Positions 7,319 to 15,600 of a DNA stretch of 15,623 bases are shown here, piece by piece. Position numbers and translations under genes: made by a program. Below the pieces are notes generated by a model. That model had not been told where the DNA came from. It made no database searches and saw only the letters and a list, made by a program, of their open reading frames with translations. The stretch comes from Chitinophagales bacterium (GTDB lineage: Bacteria; Bacteroidota; Bacteroidia; Chitinophagales; JAHDHT01). The stretch covers positions 1 through 15,623 of the forward strand of contig JAHDHT010000039.1 in the NCBI GenBank assembly GCA_020631175.1, given 5' to 3'. How positions within the stretch are numbered: the first letter of the stretch is position 1; each line of letters starts with the position of its first letter.

Positions 7319-7714
7319 ATGAGTAATCTTCATGATAAAATAAATCCAACCAAAGAATTTTTCTTTAACGACGATACTCCCTGGGAACAGGTAGCCGAAG
7401 GGTTAAGCAGACAAATAATGGGTTTTGATGGTAAAATAATGCTGGTAAAAGCAAAATTTGAAACAGGTGCTGTAGGTAACCTTCACAAGCATTATCATTC
7501 TCAAGTTACCTATGTTGCTAGTGGTGAATTTGAAATGACCATCGGCGATGAAAAAAAGATTATAAAAGAAGGAGACTCCTATTATATTCCTCCACACGAA
7601 ATGCATGGATGTGTTTGTTTATCACCCGGTGTTTTAATTGATGTGTTTAGTCCGGCAAGAGAAGATTTTTTAGGCCATGAACAACTTAAACTAGACACAT
7701 GGCCGGTGAAGTAA
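7319..7714 (+). CDS. kdgF: KdgF-like cupin, unsaturated monouronate to DEH conversion
   Basis: KdgF converts the cyclic 4,5-unsaturated monouronate released by alginate or pectin lyases to the linear keto acid DEH in the cytoplasm. The protein is a single small cupin. Counting from the ATG at 7319 (131 residues), the first cupin motif has HKHYHSQ (56-62) followed by GEFEMTIG. The second has IPPHEMHG with H96. Together these supply the metal ligands. D108 and R114 in DVFSPARED match the acidic and basic residues important for catalysis in characterised KdgF. An upstream in-frame ATG at 7295 would add eight lysine- and asparagine-rich residues and is less likely. The 3' end overlaps the MFS start by 16 nt. 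Confidence 0.86.
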   Translation: MSNLHDKINPTKEFFFNDDTPWEQVAEGLSRQIMGFDGKIMLVKAKFETGAVGNLHKHYHSQVTYVASGEFEMTIGDEKKIIKEGDSYYIPPHEMHGCVCLSPGVLIDVFSPAREDFLGHEQLKLDTWPVK

Positions 7715-9294
7715 AAAAGAAAGTTGGTAATTTAAGATGGTGGGTTGTAGGTTTAATTGCGCTTGCTGCTGTTATAAATTATATTGACAGACAAGCACTT
7801 GGTGTTCTCTGGACAGATATGGGCGTTGAACTTTTTCCGGATGTATCTCCTGATGATCGGAAAATTATTTATGGCTTTATCTCAAGTATATTTGTTTTAT
7901 CATACGCCTTCGGCCAAGCTATATTTGGTAAAATTTTCGATTGGATCGGAACACGATTAGGTTTTGCTTTGTCGATTTCAGTTTGGTCTATTGCAACTGC
8001 ACTTCATGCATTTGCAAGTGGCGTAGCAAGTTTTGGTTTTTTCAGAGCTTTGTTAGGTGTCGCTGAAGCCGGAAACTGGCCCGGTGCTACCAAAGGAAAT
8101 GCTGAATGGTTTCCCACAAAAGAAAGAGCTTTTGCTCAAGGCTTATTCAATTCAGGTGCAGCAGTAGGTGGCATCGTTTCCATACCACTAATTGCTTTAT
8201 TGTCTGTTTATTTTGGATGGAAATCGATTTTCGTTATTATCGGATTAGCAGGACTGTTATGGCTTATTCCATGGATGTATCTTGTGAAATCTCCACCCCA
8301 AAGTCATCCCTGGATTTCTGATGAAGAAAGAGAATATATTTTATCTGGTCAGCAAAATGAAGATTTAGATAAAGACGGAAATAAAGAAGATGAATATGTT
8401 CCTAATTTCTTTCAATTATTATCACATAAACAAAGTTGGGGTATTATTCTGGCTTCAGCTGCCATAGATCCTATCTGGTGGCTTTTTGTTTTCTGGATAC
8501 CAATTTATCTGGCCGAAGTTTATGGAATGGATGTAAAAGGCATTGGAATTTATGGATGGGTGCCCTATGTCGGAGCAATGTTAGGTGCATTGTTTGGAGG
8601 AAGATTGGCTCAAAATTTTATTAGTAATGGCAGATCGGTAAACTGGACAAGAAAAACCATAATTACACTTGGTTGTATAATTATGTTACCTACTTTATTG
8701 GCAATGTCAATACCGGGTAAACCTTCTGTCCTTTCCGTTTTCGGAGTGCAAAATGAAACTGCAATAACAATGGCAAATACCGATGTAAAAGCATTATATA
8801 GCGATCCTGCATTTTCAGATTTAGTGAAAGATGAAGACTTTATTGAACGATTAGCCGGAAAAAATACACTTCAAATTGAAGCTGATCCTGAAGTAAGTGA
8901 AGCATTAAAAAATCTTGGTTCTGATACTCCCGAACCAAGTAAGGCAACACTAAGTACGCTAGGTTCATTAAAAGAAATTAATCATGCAAAAAATGTTGCA
9001 GCGACTATATCCGTATTGCTTATGGCGATTATTTTATTTGGATTTCAAGTTGCGATTGGCAACGTACAAACGCTCCCAAGTGATTTCTATAGTGGTAAAA
9101 CAGTAGGCACATTAGCAGGACTTGCAGGTATGGCTGCTAAACTTGGAGCTTTTGGTTTAACAATGTTAGTCCCCTGGTTAACAACAGGAGGAAATTATAC
9201 ACCTGCCTTTATAGTTGGAGCTACTTTAGCTATTATTGCACTGGCAAGTGTTTGGATATTATGCCCAAAAATTGAACCTTTAAAAGCAAAATGA
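7699..9294 (+). CDS. MFS hexuronate-type transporter (ExuT-like, anion:cation symporter family)
   Basis: This inner-membrane protein of 531 residues probably imports unsaturated uronates or related products from the periplasm. Family signatures are clear: NYIDRQALGVLW in helix 1 (27-38), DWIGTRLGF (81-89) in the loop after helix 2, and GVAEAGNWPGATKGNAEWFP (120-139) in the helix 4-5 region. Helices 7-9 lie at about 246-275, 282-305 and 319-339, and helices 10-12 at about 432-523. Usual relatives have about 430-450 residues. The excess is mainly residues 341-431, a hydrophilic, acidic stretch between helices 9 and 10 that should face the periplasm. The start overlaps kdgF by 16 nt, consistent with translational coupling. 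Exact substrate is unknown. Confidence 0.85.
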   Translation: MAGEVKKKVGNLRWWVVGLIALAAVINYIDRQALGVLWTDMGVELFPDVSPDDRKIIYGFISSIFVLSYAFGQAIFGKIFDWIGTRLGFALSISVWSIATALHAFASGVASFGFFRALLGVAEAGNWPGATKGNAEWFPTKERAFAQGLFNSGAAVGGIVSIPLIALLSVYFGWKSIFVIIGLAGLLWLIPWMYLVKSPPQSHPWISDEEREYILSGQQNEDLDKDGNKEDEYVPNFFQLLSHKQSWGIILASAAIDPIWWLFVFWIPIYLAEVYGMDVKGIGIYGWVPYVGAMLGALFGGRLAQNFISNGRSVNWTRKTIITLGCIIMLPTLLAMSIPGKPSVLSVFGVQNETAITMANTDVKALYSDPAFSDLVKDEDFIERLAGKNTLQIEADPEVSEALKNLGSDTPEPSKATLSTLGSLKEINHAKNVAATISVLLMAIILFGFQVAIGNVQTLPSDFYSGKTVGTLAGLAGMAAKLGAFGLTMLVPWLTTGGNYTPAFIVGATLAIIALASVWILCPKIEPLKAK

Positions 9295-9327
9295 TTTTTA
9301 AAAAGCTGAACGAAAAATATACTTAAT

Positions 9328-10089
9328 ATGAAATTAAAAGATAAAATAGCATTAATCACCGGAGCAACCGGAGGAATTGGATTTGAAGTAGCAAAACATA
9401 TTGGAAAGGAAGGTGCTACGGTAATAATTAATGGAATAAATAATGATGAAGGTGCGAAACGATTAGCTGAACTGAAAGATGCCGGCATTAACGCTGAGTA
9501 TATGGGTTTTGATGTTACCAATGAAGATTTGGTAAACGAAAATGTAAAAGCGATAGGAGAAAAATTCGGTAAAATTGATGTTGTTGTAAATAATGCAGGA
9601 GGGCTTGGTGGCCGCTCTCGCTTCGAAGAAATGACCACAGAATTTTACAGAAATGTAATGGCCTTAAATTTAGATTCAGTTTTCTTTGTTTCCAGAGCAG
9701 CTATTCCATATTTGAAAAAAGGAACAGACCCAACAATAATTAATTTTACTTCTAATGCAGGATGGAATGCAGGTGGCCCGGGAGCAGGTATTTATGGTAC
9801 TTCAAAAGCTGGTGTGCACACAATAACAAGAGCATTGGCTAAAGATCTTGCTGAATATGGTATTCGGGTAAATGCCGTTTCACCCGGAACAATTGATACT
9901 AATTTCCATATCGGAATAAAATCTACTAAACCTGAAGTGTTCGCTTCATGGAAAAATAACATAATGCTTGGAAGATTAGGTCAGCCGGAAGATGTGGCTT
10001 CTGTTGTCGCTTTCCTGGCAAGCGCAGATGCTGCTTTCATAACCGCTGAAACTATTCAAATTGGTGGCGGACAAGCTTTAGGAATTTAA
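9328..10089 (+). CDS. SDR-family oxidoreductase, probable DEH reductase (DEH to KDG)
   Basis: This 253-residue classical short-chain dehydrogenase probably reduces 4-deoxy-L-erythro-5-hexoseulose uronate (DEH) to 2-keto-3-deoxygluconate (KDG) with NAD(P)H. Visible motifs are the dinucleotide-binding TGATGGIG (11-18), NNAG (88-91), structural N114, and the catalytic S142, Y156 and K160 in YGTSK, followed by the SPGTIDT segment. The region after the second beta strand (NGINND, 35-40) has no obvious Asp for NAD or Arg pair for NADP, so cofactor preference is open. KduD/KduI-type or gluconate dehydrogenases share this fold. The DEH role is inferred from its place between kdgF/MFS and kdgK/eda. 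The start lies 33 bp after the MFS gene. Confidence 0.8.
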   Translation: MKLKDKIALITGATGGIGFEVAKHIGKEGATVIINGINNDEGAKRLAELKDAGINAEYMGFDVTNEDLVNENVKAIGEKFGKIDVVVNNAGGLGGRSRFEEMTTEFYRNVMALNLDSVFFVSRAAIPYLKKGTDPTIINFTSNAGWNAGGPGAGIYGTSKAGVHTITRALAKDLAEYGIRVNAVSPGTIDTNFHIGIKSTKPEVFASWKNNIMLGRLGQPEDVASVVAFLASADAAFITAETIQIGGGQALGI

Positions 10090-10102
10090 AAAAGCCGATT
10101 TA

Positions 10103-11140
10103 GTGAAGAAGATTGTTACATTCGGTGAAATAATGCTAAGATTAAGTCCCCCTGGATTTAAGCGCTTCAGTCAAACTTATCAATTTGATGTAGTATACGG
10201 AGGAGGAGAAAGTAATGTAGCGGTTTCATTAGCTAACTTCGGATTGAACAGCACTTTTGTTAGTCGTATTCCGGCAAATCCAATAGGAGATTGTGCTGTT
10301 ATGGAACTGCGAAAAAGAAATGTGAATACTTCTCAGATATTAAGAGGTGGTGAACGACTAGGCATTTATTTTTTAGAAACTGGAGCAGTAAGCAGAGCCA
10401 GTAACGTAGTTTATGACAGAGCTCATTCCGGAATGGCATCCATCCAAAAAGGAATGATAAACTGGAAGGAAGTTTTTAAAGATGTGGACTGGTTTCATTG
10501 GACAGGAATAACACCGGCAATCTCTCAAGGTGCTGCCGATGCCTGTCTGGAAGCAATTAAAACAGCAAACGAAATGAATGTTACCGTTTCGACAGATTTA
10601 AATTATCGAAAAAAATTATGGAAATACGGTAAAGAACCCGATGAAGTTATGCCTGCTTTGGTGGATGGATGTGATATTATTCTCGGAAATGAAGAAGATG
10701 CAGCAATGCATTTTGGTTTGCATCCGGATGGAGTAGATGTTACTTCAGGTGAAGAGGTTGACGGTAAAGCTTATTTATCTGTTTTAAAAAAATTAAAAGA
10801 AAAATTTCCAAGAGCTAAAAAAGTAATCACAACTTTAAGAGGATCGATTTCTGCTTCTCATAATTCCTGGTCAGGCGTTTTGTATGATGGTGAAACTTTA
10901 TTTGAAGCGCCTAAATATGAGATAACACATATTGTTGACCGGGTAGGTGGTGGAGATAGTTTTATGGCAGGCTTGATTTATGGATTGTTAAACTATAGCA
11001 ATGATGATCAAAAAGCACTTAACTTTGCAGTAGCAGCTTCTTGCCTAAAACATACAATTAAAGGTGATTCGAATTTGGTTTCCGTTGCAGAAGTTGAAAA
11101 ATTAATGAATGGCGATGCCAGCGGAAGAGTTTCAAGATAA
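10103..11140 (+). CDS. kdgK: 2-keto-3-deoxygluconate kinase (PfkB family)
   Basis: This 345-residue PfkB-type sugar kinase phosphorylates KDG to 2-keto-3-deoxy-6-phosphogluconate. It starts at a GTG 13 bp after the SDR stop. The resulting N-terminus MKKIVTFGEIMLRLSPPGF matches known KDG kinases, which supports this non-ATG start. The N-terminal substrate-binding block is YGGGESNVAVSLANFG (32-47). The C-terminal ATP-site signature is DRVGGGDSFMAGL (279-291), with D285 as the expected catalytic base and the GGG anion hole. No truncation or missing residue is seen. The aldolase follows after 8 bp. Confidence 0.92.
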   Translation: MKKIVTFGEIMLRLSPPGFKRFSQTYQFDVVYGGGESNVAVSLANFGLNSTFVSRIPANPIGDCAVMELRKRNVNTSQILRGGERLGIYFLETGAVSRASNVVYDRAHSGMASIQKGMINWKEVFKDVDWFHWTGITPAISQGAADACLEAIKTANEMNVTVSTDLNYRKKLWKYGKEPDEVMPALVDGCDIILGNEEDAAMHFGLHPDGVDVTSGEEVDGKAYLSVLKKLKEKFPRAKKVITTLRGSISASHNSWSGVLYDGETLFEAPKYEITHIVDRVGGGDSFMAGLIYGLLNYSNDDQKALNFAVAASCLKHTIKGDSNLVSVAEVEKLMNGDASGRVSR

Positions 11141-11148
11141 TTTAAATA

Positions 11149-11808
11149 ATGAATAGAGTCGCAATCATAAATCTAATTGAAGAACAAGGCTTAATGCCTT
11201 TATTTTTTAATAGCGATATTGAAGTTTGTAAAAAGGTTTTAAATGCTTGCTATAAAGGTGGCGCAAGATTAATGGAATTTACAAATCGGGGTGCCTTTGC
11301 TATTCAAACTTTTACCAAATTATCAAAATATGCTCAGGAAAAATTTCCTGATATGGTTTTGGGAATAGGTTCGATAACTGATGCTCCAACTGCAGCTCTT
11401 TATATAGAAAATGGTGCAAAGTTTATTGTAACTCCTGCATTCAGAAAAGATATTGCTCTTTTATGTAACCGTAGAAAAATACTCTGGATTCCGGGTTGTG
11501 GTAGTCTGACTGAAATAGGAAATGCAGAAGAACTCGGCTGTGAAATTGTCAAACTTTTTCCAGGAAGTGTTTACGGACCAAATTTTATTAAATCAATAAA
11601 GGGGCCTCAACCATGGACTAAAATTATGCCCACCGGTGGCGTAGAACCTACAGAAGAAAACATTAATTCCTGGTTTTCAGCCGGTGCCATTGCAGTAGGT
11701 ATGGGGTCTAAGTTAATTCGTAAAGATTCTCTTGAAAATGAATCTTATGAAGATATTGAGCTTCTTGTAAAAAAGTCACTCAACCTAATTCAACAAGCAC
11801 GTCCGTAA
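11149..11808 (+). CDS. eda: KDPG/KHG aldolase
   Basis: This 219-residue class I aldolase cleaves 2-keto-3-deoxy-6-phosphogluconate to pyruvate and glyceraldehyde-3-phosphate, the last step of alginate monomer breakdown and of the Entner-Doudoroff pathway. The Schiff-base lysine is K135 in VKLFPGS. The catalytic glutamate is E43 in MEFTNRG, with R47 nearby, and the phosphate-binding segment is PTGGV (161-165). The sequence has LFPG where many homologues have LFPA, and FTNRG in place of the commoner VTLR type; both look like lineage variation with key residues kept. It is the last gene of the catabolic operon, and no clear terminator follows. Confidence 0.92.
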   Translation: MNRVAIINLIEEQGLMPLFFNSDIEVCKKVLNACYKGGARLMEFTNRGAFAIQTFTKLSKYAQEKFPDMVLGIGSITDAPTAALYIENGAKFIVTPAFRKDIALLCNRRKILWIPGCGSLTEIGNAEELGCEIVKLFPGSVYGPNFIKSIKGPQPWTKIMPTGGVEPTEENINSWFSAGAIAVGMGSKLIRKDSLENESYEDIELLVKKSLNLIQQARP

Positions 11809-11879
11809 GATATTTCTTTGAATTTTATTTAAATCAATGCATTTTGTAAATTCAGTCTTGTTAAGGCAGATTTTATAAA

Positions 11880-12536
11880 ATGAATAAGATAAGACTCTTT
11901 ATTGTCGATGATGAAAAATTAATTCTTGAAGGATTAAAAACTTTACTTTCTAATTTTAACGACCTTGAAGTTATTGCAACTACAGGGTCTGCTGCAGATT
12001 GCGTTGAAATAATTAAAAATGATAAACCGGATATCGTTTTGATGGATATCAAAATGGAAAACAACGATAAAAAAGGGGTAGAGTTAACAGCAGAACTTTT
12101 AAATATTTTTCCGGATTTAAAAATTATAATGCTCACTAAGTTTGATGATATTCATTTAACACATGAATCAATTAATATCGGTGCAAAAGGATATGTTGTT
12201 AAAGATAATACACAAGAAATTCCAATTGCAATCAGACAAGTCAATAAAGGGCATCAATATATAGCTCCCAGAATTCAGGAAAGCATAAACGAACAATTTT
12301 TTGCAAAACGAATGGCAAAAACAAATTTGTCGAATGGCAAAAATTTTGGTTTAACAAAGAGAGAACTGGAAGTTTTACAACATTTAAATTCTGATAAATC
12401 GCTAAGCGAAATTGCAGATCAATTGTTTATTTCTTTAAATACCGTTAAAACACATGTAAGTAATTTATTTGAAAAAACGGGTGTAAGAAAAAGATCAGGA
12501 TTAGTAAGTTGGGGTATTGAGCATCAATTAATTTAG
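11880..12536 (+). CDS. NarL/LuxR-family response regulator without a visible kinase partner
   Basis: This 218-residue cytoplasmic regulator has an N-terminal receiver domain (about 4-125) with acidic pocket D10/D11, phosphoacceptor D56 in LMDIKM, T86 and K108. A C-terminal LuxR/GerE helix-turn-helix covers about 156-218, with LTKRELEVLQHL and LSEIADQLFISLNTVKTHV. All phosphorylation residues are present, so a histidine kinase is expected, but none is encoded in the window. The gene begins 71 bp after eda, and no convincing promoter or terminator is seen in the gap, so partial readthrough from the alginate operon is possible. A role in alginate control cannot be claimed. Its TAG stop is the first unit of the heptamer array that follows. 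Confidence 0.9.
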   Translation: MNKIRLFIVDDEKLILEGLKTLLSNFNDLEVIATTGSAADCVEIIKNDKPDIVLMDIKMENNDKKGVELTAELLNIFPDLKIIMLTKFDDIHLTHESINIGAKGYVVKDNTQEIPIAIRQVNKGHQYIAPRIQESINEQFFAKRMAKTNLSNGKNFGLTKRELEVLQHLNSDKSLSEIADQLFISLNTVKTHVSNLFEKTGVRKRSGLVSWGIEHQLI

Positions 12537-12617
12537 AAGTCAGAAGTTAGAAATCAGAAGTCAGTCATCAGTCATTAGTAATCTGTAATTCGTAATTAAT
12601 AATTTGTAATCAATTGT
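12534..12617. repeat. Degenerate 7-bp tandem repeat array (12 units) filling a convergent gap
   Basis: Starting at the response-regulator stop codon the sequence divides into consecutive 7-mers without slippage. The first four follow YAGAART (for example CAGAAGT), the next two are both CAGTCAT, then five end in TAAT, mostly NNGTAAT (TAGTAAT, CTGTAAT, TCGTAAT, TAATAAT, TTGTAAT). A twelfth unit is CAATTGT. The array spans the whole gap between two convergent genes and enters the last codons of the - strand gene. The gradual change along the array suggests stepwise duplication and drift. No hairpin terminator is visible in it. Confidence 0.75.
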
Positions 12618-15600
12618 CAATCCCTCCACCTGAACCGTTATTACAGCCATCAATTATAGCATCAAATTCAGAGCCTAATTCAATTTCGAAACCAGGTAAT
12701 AAATTAATTTCAGTAGCAGAATCATAATCCACCTGTACGGCATTAATGGTACCGATTTTTTGAACGCTATTGATTATCCCGTCAGTTTCAAAATCTTTAT
12801 TATTGTTTAAAGTATTATTTAGGCTTGGAAAAGAATTAATAAATGGTCCATCTGCATAATCTGCAGGGCAGTTCTCTGAGATAAATTCTACTCCAAACCA
12901 TCCATCAATTCCACCGGCATTATTATTTTGAATAGCATTATTAAGATATAAGTTCTCTTCTGTACTACCAGCAAACAAATAAGCACCATTTTTATTCAGT
13001 GCTATTGCTCTTGCATCACCATTAGTTAACCGAATACATTTTTTACGTTCAAAAAAATCTTCACTTAACTTCAATAAATAGGCTCCACCTTGATACGCAC
13101 CCGGTAAATGTTCAAGGTCTATCGGAATACCGGAAGCTGACCGTCCGACAACAAAAACTTCCCCTAATGCATTCGCTGCTATATTTCCATTTTTTGTTCG
13201 AACAGTATTGGCTGCTGTATTTGATAATCTTGCACAGAATTGTTGTGTTTTCAATACTTCGCCCGTTCCTGGATTATAGCGCATTATCACTGCTTTCGGT
13301 TCTGTATTCGAATTATAAAATTCAGAATAAGCATCTCCTCCTACAATCGGATTACTTAATGTAATCGAAAATGGGTCGTATCTGAAACAGTGATTCCCTC
13401 CGTCAGCTTCAAAAACTGCATATAATAATCCATCATCACCTATTTCGCATCTTGCACCTCTTGCGTCTGCCATATTGTTTTCAGGCAAGTTTAGCCATCT
13501 CGGAGAATTGTCATCATCGCTCCAATCGTAGGCAGTATACTTTAAATTACCATAATAATCTTTTCCCTTCATAGCCGGAATGTCTACGGGTAATACCGCT
13601 CCGGTTCCATCATTAGTGAATACATTTTTATATCCAATTGAAATTACAGTTTCGCTTAATATCTCTATACAAACGTCTGTTGTATAGGTAGTAGCTCCAC
13701 CTGTCACGCTAAGCTCAGTACCATATGAATCATACGTTCGAATTTCAGTATCTAATAATTTTATTTCATCATAGTCATCTTCATTGTCCAGTAAAATTGC
13801 TGCATATCCATTACTCCCTGCATCCACACGGTGTACATTAAGGCTGAAGTTGTGCTGATAAACAATTTGATTTGCATCAGCATTTAAACAAAGAAACCCG
13901 CTACTGCCGGCTGCGACATATATTCTGTCTTGTGCATCAATACTTAAATCGACTACTTCATTACCAACTATAGTCGCAGAAATAATTTGTGTTCCATCAG
14001 CACTTAGTCTTAAAATAATTCCTTTGTCTGTTGCAGTGCTTCCATTTAGGTTTATAGGAGTTATACCTGAAGGTAAATCTGATAAAATTCCGCCTAAAAT
14101 AATTGTTCCATCTTTTTGAATTACAGCTCCACGTATTTCGTCGTCATTTATACCACCTAAAAAAGAGCTGTTAATATTTTCTTCAACAACCTGAATTTCT
14201 AATGGAAAGGAAGGAGAACTGAAATTCTCATTATCCGTTACTTCAGCAAACAAAGCGTAATTACCAATTGGTAAAGCATTCCATGTTGCGTTAAAGGGAC
14301 TAACATTACTTGAAGCAACAACTGCACTGTTAGCTATATAACTTACCTGATTAACTATACCATCATTATCAAATGGATCACAACTAAAATTAAAATCTGC
14401 ATTTTCGGCAATTGTAGTACTTCCTGAATATTCAATGAAGGATAATGCTCCTTCATTATGGGTACCGCTAAGTGTTACTTCATCTAAAAGTAATTTTTTA
14501 TAACCTGTTCCGGATGGATTATAAAAGATGATGTAATGAGCACCGTCGGAATTTACATTGAAAAAAACTTCATTTAAAATAAGATAATCATCATCAGCAT
14601 TAACAGGAAGTGTGATTAAATCAATAGCTCCAATTAAATCAGGACTCGTATTTATCGCTGCGGTAATTTCTCTGTTGCTTCCCTGAGCATCCAAACGAAA
14701 TTGTAAACGATAATTTTCATTTTGAAACATTTCAATTGCAGGTGAAGCTAAATAGTCTTCTTCAATTAAATTAAATCCAAAGGCTGCAAGCGAATTATTA
14801 TATCCATTATTACTTAATGTCCATCCTCCTTCATATGTCCAGAATTCATTTTGTGAATCAAAATTATAATAAACCTGATCAGCAAAACCAGTAGCCTGAT
14901 TTACAATGATTGATAAGATTGAACTCGTTGTAGCATTTGAACGATTGTCAAATGCTACAGCTGTTAAGTCATAGTTTCCAGGCTGAACATTCGTCCATTC
15001 GAAATCAAATGGTGATGTATTGCTTGTACCAATTAAATTTCCATTTGCATAATATTCAACCTTACTTATCGATCCATCAGAATCAAAAGCACTAACTTCA
15101 AGACTGATTGTTTCGTCCTGAACAAATTGATCGTTATCAAACGGATTTAACCAACTTATTGAAGGGTAAACCGTCGGCTCAATAAGAATGTTATCTAAAT
15201 GGATAAATACATATCCACTTCCTTCCGCTTCAAAAACCAAATAGTAATTGTTTGTAGAAGTTACTGTGAAATTTGCGCTAAACGTATTCCAGTCAGATTC
15301 ATACTCAACTTCTATTAGTGTATCTAAAGGCGAATTTAAATCAGGACTATCATTTAAATAAACTCTAATGATTCTTTGGGTGGATGAGTTAGCTTTTTTT
15401 CCATCAAATACTAAAGTAAATTCATTTCCGGAATTGATGTTAATCGGAGGAGAGATAACATAGTTTCCCGCAGGCGTAAATTTGCATCGAAGTCCACCTG
15501 AATTGTTTACACCCTGATCCGAATACCATTGCCAGGAATTTCCACCGCCTACGGTAGAAAGCATCCACCCATTCGAGTCTGCATCAAAATCTTCTGAAAA

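Noticed and set aside
9195..9638. A 147-codon open frame on the - strand over the MFS/SDR junction
   Set aside because: It lies antisense to two well-supported genes, is rich in Ser, Pro and Phe as expected for a shadow frame, and has no recognisable domain.
11809..11879. Possible terminator or promoter between eda and the response regulator
   Set aside because: TTGAATTT and AAATCAA could form only a weak, mismatched A/T hairpin, and the nearest -7-like word (GCATTTTG, 11839-11846) lacks the TA. Neither is strong enough to annotate.
12534..12617. CRISPR array at the heptamer region
   Set aside because: Units are only 7 bp with no spacers and no cas genes are present, so this is a simple tandem array.
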